DNA of 64,000 bases from Coccinella septempunctata (Eukaryota > Arthropoda > Insecta > Coleoptera > Coccinellidae). The DNA is taken from positions 25,934,064 through 25,998,063 of the forward strand of contig NC_058191.1 of NCBI RefSeq assembly GCF_907165205.1. The letters are read 5' to 3'. Below are positions 12,495 to 22,995 of this stretch, piece by piece; position 1 is the stretch's first letter; the number at the start of each line of letters is the position of its first letter. The notes beneath the pieces were generated by a model. That model was not told the DNA's origin, searched no databases, and saw nothing but the letters and a program-made list of their open reading frames with translations. The translations under genes and the position numbers were made by a program.

Positions 12495-14171
12495 TACACC
12501 AAGGCATTATCCAAACTTCTACCTTCTCTCATTTCATACATTTTTTCCTGAAACAGCTTTTAAATTTCCTATTTGAAGTGTGAATTTTCTAAACGGGGTA
12601 TTCTGTCGATATAAACTGGAGTGAGTACCAGAAATTGGTATCTAAAGCTCAAACACTTTTCGTAACTACTTCCCAATTTCTTAATTATATTCAGTCCTAC
12701 CCCGTTTATCTTAAAAAATTTTTCATGGTCTTGTTACGTCTTGAAAAATAAAGGAAGCGATATAATTCTATTGGTGCATTGTGTTTCCTGTATATTGAGA
12801 ATGTAAATCTGAAAATCCCCCTCACTTTCTGGTAGAGTGTTCGCATTAAAACAAAAAAAACAACACAACAAAAGACAACAACAAAAGGAGGTCCCACAAA
12901 ATAGAGTCGAACCTAAAGGAAATTCTACACAACTCCTCAAACCTTGGAAATCTGATTAATTACCTGACTGTACAGTCAGATTTGAAATTTTGCATTATAC
13001 ACATATTGTTAAAAAATAGACTGTAACCGTGTCAATAACCTTTGCAATCGAGACACTTAACCTAAATAAATAAAAATAAATAATAAATGAATCTGAAAAT
13101 CCACCAAATTCAGAGAAATTGAATGAAATATAAAAAAACCAGGAGGAAAGAGACAAGAAGAAGCTACTCCGAAAATCTGCAATACGTTCCTGGCTATAAT
13201 TTCTTCTTCGAAATTCAGCAATTGTCTTCGCAGCAGTAAATAGAAAAATATAAAATGTCCTCTCCAAGAACCAGTATTATCTGTTTTTATGTGAAATAAC
13301 GGGTAGATATTTTCGATCCGCAATTTCCGAGGTGATGCTTATAGTTAATCATCGTCGAGGACTCGTCCCATTACTAAACGAATTTTTTGAATTAACTGAA
13401 TCGATTTAACTGAATCGATTACCATTACCGCGGATGCCAATTGCAAAAAAACAATGGTTGGATTCTTTTTGAGTACGGCGATGCCTAAGCATTATCGGAA
13501 TGCTGGCCAATATCTCCAATAAACCCATAATACCTGAACTTCGCCGGTTGACATTTATTGACCACACGCAGTTTTCCATTTATTCAAATTCTGGATACAT
13601 GTGAATATAAAAATATTGATGAATATTGTACTTTAGGAACTGTTATTCTTTTGAAGAATGTTCCAGATTTTGGCCATCAAAATAAAAATACGGATACGTA
13701 TGAACCAATTCTAATCGTATTTGTCATCAGGTCTGGAGCAAGCGACTGTTTTTTGCTTCCTCAGTTTAAATGAAAATTGTTCAACCATAAAAAAAAATTT
13801 CTGTAAATCTAATTTTCCATCACAATAGCTAGAAATTAATATACGAAAATTAACCTATTTTTACATGAATGGATATACTGCTCCATAAAATTTGAGTTCA
13901 GCAATTTTATTATGACTTTGATGAGGTTTTTTTTGATATTGGTAATGGGTGCAAACAGGAAGACTGTTGATGTCCTTTTATTCAAAAACCAACGTTCTGT
14001 CTGATCAATGCAAGCCTTCTTCATGGTTTTGTTATAAAAAGTAAATAAATGTATTAGTAGGTGAATCGTGGTAATTCACTCTAATCTCACCGAATATTGG
14101 ACTTGTGAAATTTCTGATACAGCCAGTTTATCGGTCATTGATCAGCTATGGTATATACATATACCATATTT
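12495..14171. other. No gene recognised
   Basis: Only short frames occur on either strand, including overlapping minus-strand frames of 63-90 codons at 12.7-13.3 kb that are Phe/Ser-rich and look like translated low-complexity DNA. A block at 13340-13560 is somewhat GC-richer. Confidence 0.4.
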
Positions 14172-14612
14172 CCACTCTCCTTCTATTTTCTCCCCAATGT
14201 TGAACTAGGATTCAATAATAAATGCTTTTTACACGTCCGTAAAAACCATCTTTATAATTTCCTGATAATTTTAATTCAACAACAATCCTAATTGGTTACT
14301 TCTAACTTGACAGTTCACCTGGAAAGTAGTACAGCAAAAGCTAAGAATTACGTTGAAGCCCGTTTATAACAGCCGAGAATTCTCTACCTAATTTTGGTAA
14401 GAAAACGGAAGAGATTATTTTGTATGCAACTGAACAGAGAATTCTACCGAATGTGCGTATGCAACGGTACATAATTCACGGCGCATGAATTCTCGAGTAA
14501 ATTTTCTAGAGAATTCTCGGCTGTTGCAAACGGGCCTTAGACATAGACACCAAATATCGACGTTAAAAATTCCATAGCCTACTGGACGACGAATTTTTTG
14601 AACGCACATTAT
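14172..14612. repeat. Dispersed repeat copy A, split by a MITE
   Basis: Matches 30603-30846 and 46745-46892. Shared words are TGCTTTTTACACGTCC, CTAACTTGACAGTTCACCT and AAAATTCCATAGCCTAC. Copy A is interrupted at 14353-14540, whereas the other two copies are continuous there (GTTAAGACACG or its variant). Confidence 0.75.
14353..14540. mobile_element. Small MITE (AGGCCCGTTTGCAACAGC ends)
   Basis: The inverted ends share GCCCGTTT and ACAGCCGAGAATTCTCT. The element is inserted in dispersed repeat copy A. Comparison with the two empty relatives places the target at TTAA (now TTGA on the left and TTAG on the right). TTAA fits piggyBac-type mobilisation, while TA alone would fit mariner-type; the sequence does not decide. 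Confidence 0.8.
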
Positions 14613-14786
14613 TTCCGAACTCTGCCATAATTGTTTATAATCGAGACGAGAAGATATTGAATATTTCGGTATTCCAAAGCTTAAATCTAGTATGCGGTCG
14701 CAAAAAATCAGCAGGAAACTCCTGGACCACACCAGCTATCGCGAAGAAGCATTACACTGCCATACTCATCTCAGATCGATACCTTC

Positions 14787-14883
14787 AAATAAGGAACTTA
14801 ATTGTGCCTTGTGCCTCTGCCGAGAGTAGAACGTCACCACTCATCTGGATACCCGAGGGACCCTTGACAACCACAGATTCCAT
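14787..14883 (-). other. Possible isolated host exon (uncertain)
   Basis: A locally GC-richer minus-strand stretch reads ESVVVKGPSGIQMSGDVLL followed by SAEAQGTIKF. Its composition (Gly, Ser, Val, Glu) is unlike the Phe/Ile/Lys-rich chance frames around it and resembles a beta-strand repeat protein. No strong splice acceptor lies directly upstream. The GTATCG donor downstream comes after an in-frame TGA. I do not recognise the protein. It may be chance. Confidence 0.2.
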
Positions 14884-15021
14884 AATTAAAATCCGAATGA
14901 AGAAATTAATTATTTGGGATGAGCTCAAATTGAAAATCGAATGAATTAAAAAAAAGGAGGATGAGTGATGTACCGCGACAATCGCCGAGCACGCGTCCTG
15001 AATTTGAAACGGTATTACCAT

Positions 15022-15382
15022 AATTCTCCATTCGCGTTACATACTGACCGTAGGTGGTCCATGTTCACTTGATGTGAGGTCTGTTCAAGAGTGCCATCCT
15101 GGAATGGCGAAAATTAGTTCTGCCACCTCCTTGAACCACTAATTAAAAACTACATGAATACGATTTGGGATATTTGCAATATAGAGCCATAAATATCGAA
15201 GTGTATCACTTTAACTCTTGTTACTACAGCACAACACGATACTGATATATTTTTTTAGAGAAACAGTTTTTCACTTCAGAAGTAATTTACCCAATGCCTC
15301 AGTGAGTGCAATTTATATTTTATTCATACTCGTATATCTATCCATAAAAATTAACGGAATAAAACCCATTTTAACGTACCTA
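15022..15382. other. No gene recognised
   Basis: Nothing supportable. A plus-strand frame at 15218-15502 is partly the translation of the adjacent MITE remnant. Confidence 0.4.
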
Positions 15383-15500
15383 ACGTCCAGTTTCATAAAC
15401 AAATTTTTTTTAAGCTTAAAGCTTCCTTTAGTGTCATTTTTAGTAGGGTTAAAGGAAGCTTTAAAATTAAAGCGACTTCCTAAATTCAACAAATTAGTTT
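15383..15500 (-). mobile_element. MITE remnant, GTCCGGTTTCAT family
   Basis: Reverse-orientation copy of the element at 19068-19192. It shares CGTCCAGTTTCATAA and the core TTCCTTTAGTGTCATTTTTA GTAGGG followed by AAAGGAAGCTTTAA. The right end has decayed. Confidence 0.7.
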
Positions 15501-15564
15501 AAAATACACAAGTAGAAAACAAAAATGGTTTGATGATCAATTGGAATTCAGAAGTATATAATAT

Positions 15565-15954
15565 ACAGGGTGTTTCATTGGTAAATGAACATACATTAAC
15601 CTGAGCTAGAGCTACACTAGGCGAGTCCAAAAAACCCATATATGATAGGTTTAATCAATTCCATAACCGAGATACAGGGTGCTTCATGTATTCACCTGAA
15701 ATTTCAATTTCTCATAACTTTTGAACCAACCAGTAATCTGTCGACCTGTGCAAGTGAATCATATTCCAAATATCAACCGACCATACTGGTTGGTTCAAAA
15801 GTTATGAGAAATTGAAATTTCAGGTGAATACATGAAGCACCCTGTATCTCGGTTATGGAATTGATTAGACCTATCTAATATGGGTTTTTTGGACTCGCCT
15901 AGGGTAGCTCTAGCTTAGGTTAATGTATGTTCATTTATCAATGAAACACCCTGT
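15565..15954. mobile_element. Foldback element with 171-bp arms
   Basis: Left arm 15565-15735 and right arm 15784-15954 are inverted copies of equal length with few differences, around a 48-bp loop. The outer ends are ACAGGGTGTTTCATTG and CAATGAAACACCCTGT. An inner ACAGGGTGCTTCATG lies mid-arm. There is no ORF. Flanks do not show a clear target duplication. Confidence 0.85.
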
Positions 15955-16779
15955 GAAAGATTTGTAAATCTAAACTTAAACTAATATTGAGAAAGGATTA
16001 AACATTACAATATCTCAAAATGAAGTAAAGTTAGTAATGGGAGAAATAATAATTGAATATTTTGATCGTCAGTTTTTATTTTTTTTGAAGTCATGTGAAA
16101 GATGCTTAGACAAGACTTTCAGATTTTCAGATGAGCTAATAATGAAAAAGAACAAGTTAAAATATGAAATAGGTGTGGTGACAGAATTGTATTTCCCGCA
16201 GGAAAATTCGTCGGTATCAAAGCTCTTTGGATCACTTAATATTCACATGTCATTATCGTGCCTGCTTTCAAAATTTTTGTTTTACTCTCATCTCAGGTAA
16301 TAATGAGAAGTGCATCATATCAAATGTATGAATGTATCAAAATTCACCAATAAACTCCATGAAGTAGTGATTTGAAAATTTTTCCTCATTTTTCTCCAGA
16401 TAGTCACTAATTAAGGGAAATAAATCATATTTTTTTACCATGGCTCAAAACCTTTGGAATGAAAAGGTGTATTTAGGGTTCTGACAAGTGAAATTTGAAC
16501 CTATCTAGATTAAACAAGAGTAAAATGGAATGGTGATAGTGTTCTCATTATGGATGCCGGCTCTGCTTCGAACTACTCAGTAAAAAATAAATAAAAATTT
16601 GTCTGCTCGAAATACAATTTTTTCAGCAATTTAAGTCTGCTACATACACACAGCTACAAGAGCGTAAGAGATGTCCTGAAATCGTATCTATATGCCTACC
16701 AATATATGAATGAAAAGACTTTATGAATAGTATATTTCGGAAATTTTGAATCTACCCACAAATATGGAATAATTTTGTA
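15955..16779. other. No gene recognised
   Basis: An 87-codon plus-strand frame at 16037-16300 has no recognisable motif. Nothing else is supportable. Confidence 0.4.
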
Positions 16780-17625
16780 GGGAACAAATAAAAATTTTGA
16801 GAAAATATTTTCAATTCAAAAGAGAGCAATTCGAATACTTTACAAAATGGAGTTCAAGGAATCATGTTGATTGTAGAGGAAGTTTTAGAGTTAAAGGAAT
16901 TTTCACTTTTATGACCTGTATTTGTTTAATGCCTTATGTTCTAACAAAAAATGGGAGTATTTCCATATCAAAAATGTAAATACTTACACACAAGAAATTT
17001 TAATTCAATGTTTCCAACTCATAGATTAACACTGCCTCTCTTTATCTTCTGGGTCGAGTCGTCAGGGTTTTCACTATGGAACAAAACCAATGAAAAAATT
17101 GAAATAATCGATTTGCTCCTGCGTGAATTCACAAATTTTTTCAGGAGCAAATCAGATAAAAAAAATTGTTGTCTGACAATGAACAAAAAATGACTCCGAA
17201 ACGTTACGTAGTTATCATTTTAAATTTCAATTTTTCGTTCATTGTCGAGCAACAATTTTTTCTATCTGATTTGCTCCTGACAAAGTCGTTCAAGAGTTTA
17301 CGCAGGAGCAAATCGATTATTTAAATTTTTTTATTGATTTTGTTTCGAAGACTGTGGGTGAAATTCCTAAAGAAATTCAGAAGATGAGTATAATGACATA
17401 AATAATATAAAATGTATAACAAATTATAAATCGTCCAGAAATAAGGTTAAAAATCTGCTAATTACATTGAAATCATACAACCTCAGGGATTATTTTGAAG
17501 CTACTGTGTGAACAAAACTTTTGTGACGTCATTCCATTCAGTTTTGAGCTTATTGTAACTTTTCACGTAATTCTGAAATAAAGGAATATCTTATCTAACC
17601 TTATCTTATCTTATTTCGTTTTAAA
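16780..17625 (+). pseudogene. Decayed LINE reverse transcriptase 3' end, split by a foldback
   Basis: Across shifting frames the plus strand gives pieces typical of the C-terminus of Jockey/CR1-type reverse transcriptases. These include YLHTRNFNSMFPTHRLTLPL, SSGFSLWNKTNEKI and, after an interruption, NLLITLKSYNLRDYF. Family members normally read roughly HSYNTRN...RL...YSGIKLFNKLP...L...L. Stops and frameshifts show it is dead. A TTATC microsatellite at about 17590-17625 looks like the LINE tail. The foldback at 17102-17322 sits inside it. Assignment rests on pattern recognition only. Confidence 0.6.
17102..17322. mobile_element. Foldback MITE (ATCGATTTGCTCCTGCG ends)
   Basis: Arms 17102-17190 and 17231-17322 are inverted copies starting AAATAATCGATTTGCTCCTG. 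Each arm itself contains an internal inverted pair of GATTTGCTCCTG / CAGGAGCAAATC, giving a cloverleaf-like fold. It is inserted in the LINE remnant. Confidence 0.75.
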
Positions 17626-18764
17626 AAGGTGTGTTTTGCTTTACTCTGTTTTTTATCCGTCAATATTCACTCGTCTTTTATTTCGGTATGTTTTTTTAAT
17701 CGAATTTTATCTGAAAAAACCTCATCTCCAACCATTAATTATAAAAGTACTTAGTGCTTGCAGAATCGAATTACTTTCATAGAGTGCTTAGCAGTCGAGG
17801 GGCTTTTATGAACAATCAGTGTTCAGTGCTCGAGACTCGGGAGTACTTTTCGTCAGTGCTTAGTGCTTGAAGCACTTTTTTTAAATGCTCGTCTCAGTTC
17901 TGGCCAGCACACTCATTAAGAAAATCTTATACTGAGAAAGAAAGAAAGGCATTCAGCATAATCGGGTTTGGTTGATGGAGTATTCGATCTTCAAGATCAG
18001 GTTCATTTATTTTGCGGAAAACACGAATAGAAAGACAATCCCATTATAAATATAAAAAAAATCAACCATCGATAAGATCAAAGAAGGCTCAGCCATTATT
18101 CATCCCGATGCAGACGACGAAACCACTCAAATTGAAAACAATGAGCACGTGCAAGATATCCGTAATTGTTTAGAGTTAATTCGAATGGTCGACGACAAAG
18201 AGCCGCACCTCTCCTCTCATTTATTCGAATTTAATTCAAGCAGATCACGAGAAAAAATAGTAATTAATGTTTCACCGAGGAGCGGGACGTGCGACCGTCC
18301 GACTGTTCTTTTGTGTGGTAATGTTGGCGCTATTGTGTAGGTGGGACTACCCCGTCAAATGAGCCGCTTATGACTTATTACGTGGAGGCGGTACGAAATG
18401 TTCACTACTAATTAATAAGAATTGTTCGTTGTTTCCAGATGGAGATCTTGAGATCGAACAGAAACGACGGGTTGCCACCAACGGGCTTGAGAATCAGCTT
18501 TTTGTTCGAGTCTCGGGGTTGGTCTACAACACACCTTTTTTGTCTCCTTTCTGCAGGAAATATACAGAAAGTCTCAAATGAAAGGTTCTCCCCAAATCCC
18601 AATGCAACTTATGTACACATTTTTTTCCGAATGCTTTCGAACCATATTCATTGGAAAATTGTTGTGTAATGTTAACCTCTGACAGATCTAGAGCATCCAT
18701 TTTTTCAGTTGGAAAAGAAGCAAATTCAAAAATTACTGAAAAGTAATCGATCGATTGCAAATAA
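17626..18764. other. No gene recognised; GC-richer block at 18.1-18.5 kb
   Basis: GTGCTTAGTGCTTG-like words recur at 17750-17890. The stretch 18090-18420 is more complex and GC-richer than its neighbours (for example GAGCGGGACGTGCGACCGTC) and could be regulatory. At 18439-18580 both strands have open frames with splice-like signals. No gene can be assigned. Confidence 0.35.
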
Positions 18765-18797
18765 TTCATTCACTTTTATAGAAGCTGTCGGTTGGCC
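18765..18797 (+). repeat. Solo terminal repeat of the GTCGGTTGGCC family
   Basis: TTCATTCACTTTTATAGAAG followed by CTGTCGGTTGGCC matches the left end of the element at 4674. No partner end lies nearby. Confidence 0.55.
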
Positions 18798-19067
18798 TTG
18801 ATGAATTCTACAATGTGTACTATAAGTTGCAGACATCACGACATCAGTTTTTTTAGATCCAAGTTTCATCTAGAAGCACCAATCTGATATTTTCAGTTGA
18901 ATATTTATAAAAATTAATACAAAATGACATACAATTTTTCGTTGTTGATTGAATCGTTAAAAGTCACTGAATAGTTATATGAATTATTGATGTGTTTTTA
19001 ATATAAATTGCTCTCTATCCAAATTCTATTCTATTCATTCTAAACAAATGTCATTTTGCCTGACTTA
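18798..19067. other. No gene recognised
   Basis: Nothing supportable is seen in this stretch. Confidence 0.4.
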
Positions 19068-19192
19068 GGGCCGGTTTCATAATCAAACCTAAAGTTCCTT
19101 TAATTTTAAAGCTTCCTTTAACCCTACTAAAAATGACACTAAAGGAAGCTTTAAGCTTAAAGTGACTTTAAATTTGATTATGAAACCGGACG
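19068..19192. mobile_element. MITE, GGCCGGTTTCATAATCAAA ends (125 bp)
   Basis: A near-perfect palindrome. The left CCGGTTTCATAATCAAA is matched by the right TTTGATTATGAAACCGG, with internal AAAGCTTCCTTTA / TAAAGGAAGCTTTA. TA flanks both sides. The 15383-15500 sequence is a second, decayed copy. Confidence 0.85.
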
Positions 19193-19384
19193 TAATAGAG
19201 CCCATGAGGGAAATTCGGGATTTACTCGAGCGTGTCAGATTTATATGAGGGGAGACACCTTGGACCATGTAAAATACCTCTATCAAAAATTAGACCTGTA
19301 TATAGAGGGTATTGTCGAGGACAGCCTGTCAGAATAGCAAAAAAAATCTATCATTTTACATACTCGAGCGTGTCAGATTGAAAT

Positions 19385-20110
19385 ATAAAGTGCGTTTCCT
19401 TATTGAATGTCAATATTTATGGGGGTGATTTTTGGGCCCATTTTAAGAAGAAAACTTTATATGAACATATGTTCTAAACGTCTTACCTTTTGAGATACAG
19501 GGTGGTATTATTTAGACAGTCAGTGGCTTGCCACTGACAGGAGCAAATTTGATCTCTTGAATTTTTTTTGTCCGACTCACGGGTTTAACCTAAAAAATAA
19601 AATTTACGTTTGTCCCTGCATAGTAATATTGTCATATGTATGTATTAAGGATATTAATTGTTATGATCATGCAGAGAAACGGTTTTTATTTTTTTAAGCG
19701 GAAACCGTGGATCGTATTAAAAAAAGTCAATTAATCAATTTTGGTAATAAATGTTTGGGAATTTCAAAAATAATTTTTATTTCATTAAAAATCTGTGGCG
19801 TAACATCAATGTCTGCCAGAATAGGTAGGTCAAATTACGTACGAACGCCACTGGTGGAAATTAGGAAAAAAGTGATACATTAAAAAATGCCTCTTGATTC
19901 ATAGTATACATGTATGACAAATTTCATTGAAATATTTGAAGTGGTATTGTAGATATTGATAATAAATGATTCATTTTTGAAAACTTCACCACCCTGTATA
20001 TCAAAAGATAAGACGTTTAGGACATATGTTCATATGAAGTTTTTGTCTTGAAATGGGCCCAAAAATTAACCCTTTAAATATTGACATTCAATCAGAAAAC
20101 ACCCTGTATG
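19385..20110. mobile_element. Foldback element with about 115-bp arms
   Basis: The arms at about 19388-19507 and 19986-20108 are inverted copies. They share TTGAATGTCAATATTTA, TTTTTGGGCCCATTT, ATGAACATATGT, TAAACGTCTTA and ATACAGGGTGGT. The roughly 480-bp interior is AT-rich without an ORF. Confidence 0.75.
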
Positions 20111-20456
20111 TGGTTAATTACATGTTGAAAAGTATATATTTTCTTTTTATGTCATAGCTCAGCAAATAAACCTGTAGGAAAAAATCATAGTACGCCACTG
20201 GATTGATGTCAAAAAAGTGTCTGTATAATGTCTTCTTCTCAACATCCTAGCACAAACAGAAACAGAGATAATGACCAAAGTTGAAATCGCCCAAATTTTG
20301 CGCCTATTACTCAAAAACAAAGGAAGATAGAGGAATGCAGTTGATGGCATTATTAGTTTATCGAAAAAAAGACATGAATGGTACATTCATTTTTTTCTAT
20401 CTCGTTGGGTTGAAAATTTGTAGTTCAGGTATCACCAATTTTGCCCACCCTGTATA
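20111..20456. other. No gene recognised
   Basis: Only short frames on both strands. An ACCCTGTAT word near 20448 marks the edge of the next repeat. Confidence 0.4.
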
Positions 20457-20712
20457 TTCTCGAGCGCGTTGTTTTTTTTCTTAATTTGTAGCTAATGATT
20501 CAAGATTAACGGAAAAAATATAATCTGACAGTTTCAGCCAGCAGAATCAAAAATAAAATAGTTTAATAATATAGTTTTCTCGAATTATCTCCCCTCCTGG
20601 GCTTCCAATCATGTGACCATTCATTATAAAATTCGTAGAGCATAAAATTTTCTACAAATTTTGATCGAAGCAATTTTCTCAACGTTTTGAGATATATGGC
20701 GATGAATGCTCT
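20457..20712 (+). repeat. Dispersed repeat, inverted partner at 37.9 kb
   Basis: Matches the reverse complement of 37850-38124 along most of its length. Shared words are TTCTCGAGCGC, GGAAAAAATATAATCTGACA, GTAGAGCATAA and AGATATATGGCGATGAATG. It is non-coding. Confidence 0.7.
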
Positions 20713-20929
20713 AGACTGGGTTTCAACAATGACCCTGGCTAAGCATGTGTGGCTAAGCTCCTCGCCCTCATTACCCTCTAGCTCGAAAACGGTTAAGAGT
20801 ATCTAAAATTGCTTCAAACAAAAGTTGTATCGAATTTTACTATCCACAACTTTCATAATGAATACAAAAACGATTAGAGGTACAGAAAGGGAGATATTCT
20901 AAAAAAATTAATTTTTATCATCTTCAAAA

Positions 20930-21470
20930 TGTCAGATTAGGAAAACCCCCCATTATTAATGTCAGATTAATGGGTCAACACGTCTGCAACACCGAGATTA
21001 ACCATCTGTATGAAAATCTGACTCGGGTATGTACAAGTAACGTTTTTTTTTGCATTTTCAAAGGACCTGTGACCTTGCGTCATTTCCGAATTGTCAGTCT
21101 CCCGAGAAGTAGCTTCCTTTGGGTCCAATTAGTCTAAAAATCTGACACACACGAAAAAAAATTTTTTTTACCATCTTCAACTCTTCTGTACGGCCAGCGC
21201 CACCACGAAAATTGTCAGATAAGCATGAACTTATTATCATTGACACGTAAGGCATATACAGTATCTTAATCTGACACGCTCGAGTATGTACACCCGACGA
21301 TTTTTTTTACATCTTTAGGACCCTGCAGACGCTTTCCCACTGCTGAAAGTGCATACATTATAGAACCTTCCTTTATTTCTACCATCTAATCTTCAAAATC
21401 CACTAGATCTCCACGACGCTCGAGTAAATCCTGATTTAGGGTTGCCTGACTCGAGTTTGTCAGGCGGTTT
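20930..21470 (+). repeat. Degenerate tandem array, about 127-bp period
   Basis: AATCTGAC-headed units begin near 21015, 21138 and 21268. Each is followed by a GTATGTACA- or CACACACG-like word and a T-rich run before CATCTTC or CATTTTC. CTCGAG plus CTGACA/TGTCAG motifs recur here and at 19.2-19.4 kb. Confidence 0.55.
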
Positions 21471-21599
21471 TGGTCCAAATTGCTATCGACATTTTGCGGA
21501 CAAGAAAAGAGTGATATTGAGCAACTTTGAGTAGAGTGCCTTCTGCTGCTGTGCTGTGTCTTCTATATCAGGAAGGTAATTACCACGATGCTTGTCAGC

Positions 21600-21705
21600 A
21601 AGGAAGGTTCGTTCCCTGTTTCTCTTCCCTTTGGAACCATCTTTCTGCTTCTAGAGTATCAGACCAATGGAGATTCGCCTAGGTTTCTTCTCAAGCCCGT
21701 TGGGG
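21600..21705 (+). other. Possible isolated exon (uncertain)
   Basis: An open stretch ends ...NGDSPRFLLKPVG directly before GGTGAGTAAG, a strong splice-donor match, and a CTGCTTCTAG acceptor-like site lies upstream at about 21650. The 16-base word TTCTCAAGCCCGTTGG recurs in opposite orientation at about 18.47 kb, where the minus strand reads DSNKKLILKPVG. I do not recognise a protein. Confidence 0.2.
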
Positions 21706-22995
21706 TGAGTAAGTTAAATTTGATTAAGTGTAGGTACTTTTTATCTGATATTAATATTATTTTCCTAGCGTAGGTTTACTAGCACTCATGAGTGTATGAG
21801 CTCTTCTAGGATAATTATGGAAAAGGTTATTAAATGTTGGAATTTTTGAAGAGAGGTACTCAAAAGTAAAAATAGATTTTTTTCTATTCCTTGAATTAGA
21901 CTTGATTCGCATCATTGAGGTTTCATGATATCCTCCATCATAGCTTGAAACTTGGTAAATCCTCACAAAGCAAGTTTCTGCCGATTGTAATGAGTTGTTT
22001 CAATTCGAAGAGTTTGTGTTACCGCTTCTGACAGGGACATTGATGAGACACCCGTAAATCTTCGCAACAGACGTAGTAACTCATTTTTCTCTCATTTCAT
22101 GTACCACAATGGCTCAGTATTTATACGGGCATAAATAAAATGTTCGGTGTGGGCGAAGACAATTGTAAATCAAAGTGGCCTGGTATGAAGTGAACTGCTA
22201 TCAAAAGCCATAAAATATTCGCGAGAGTGAGATTGTATGATCTGACTTAATGCAGTTGATTTAAGTTGACGCTCTCGTTAGGGCTCCGCATCGGTTTTGG
22301 AATAAAGGATTGTCTTGTTAACGGACAAGTCCGCGGTTCGATTTGGACGGATGTTGTCATGCCCACACATTGTTGCCAACCCATTGTGAGGGAGGTTTGC
22401 GAGCTACTCCGTCTCTAGAAATAAATCATCGTGCCTCTCAAAGACACCCATTTTATTTTTATCAATTGATATGTGGAAGAGGAAATCTACCTTGCCTTTT
22501 GCTGGGTGCTAAAAGGGGCACTCATGATATATCATTCATACCCTTGAGTTTTGGACCATTGGTTTCGTTATCAAAGCTTGTACCTAGGTATTCATGAACT
22601 CAAATCAAAACTATTGTTTCGACATAAATCCACACAAAATATCGTACAAGTACTGTTTGTATGCAGTGCCTTGAAGTTTAATTTTTCAACATGACTAATA
22701 TTTGAAGATGATTTAGCTATTTTTTTTTTCCATTTTGGTTTCAATTAGCATAATTTTAATGCCAATTCAGGATTCCAACAAAGTTGGAAACCGTGAAAAA
22801 CATCCTGTAGTGGGGGATAAACACGTTTCTATTTGTTATCACCGATTTAGCACATGAGGGACATACCGTTTCCGCATCCTGCAGGTGGGTACAAAAGAAG
22901 ATATTCATCATTCCATATTGAGTAATCATTCTGCATTAAGTTTCATGCGAGTTCGAGTGTCCATTGAGTTTTTTTGCTTAGCAAGTACCTACCGG
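21706..22995. other. No gene recognised
   Basis: An 84-codon plus-strand frame at 22343-22597 lacks motifs. CGGTTCGATTT near 22334 resembles a tRNA B box, but no A box or cloverleaf accompanies it. Confidence 0.4.

Noticed and set aside
15218..19286. Two ORFs (15218-15502 plus and 19089-19286 minus) sharing the peptide LKLPLVSFLVGLKEALKLK, as a gene family
   Set aside because: The shared peptide is the palindromic core of a MITE present in both places, not coding sequence.
22320..22350. tRNA-like B box (CGGTTCGATTT) suggesting a tRNA or SINE
   Set aside because: No A box at the right distance, no acceptor stem and no A/T-rich tail of a SINE.
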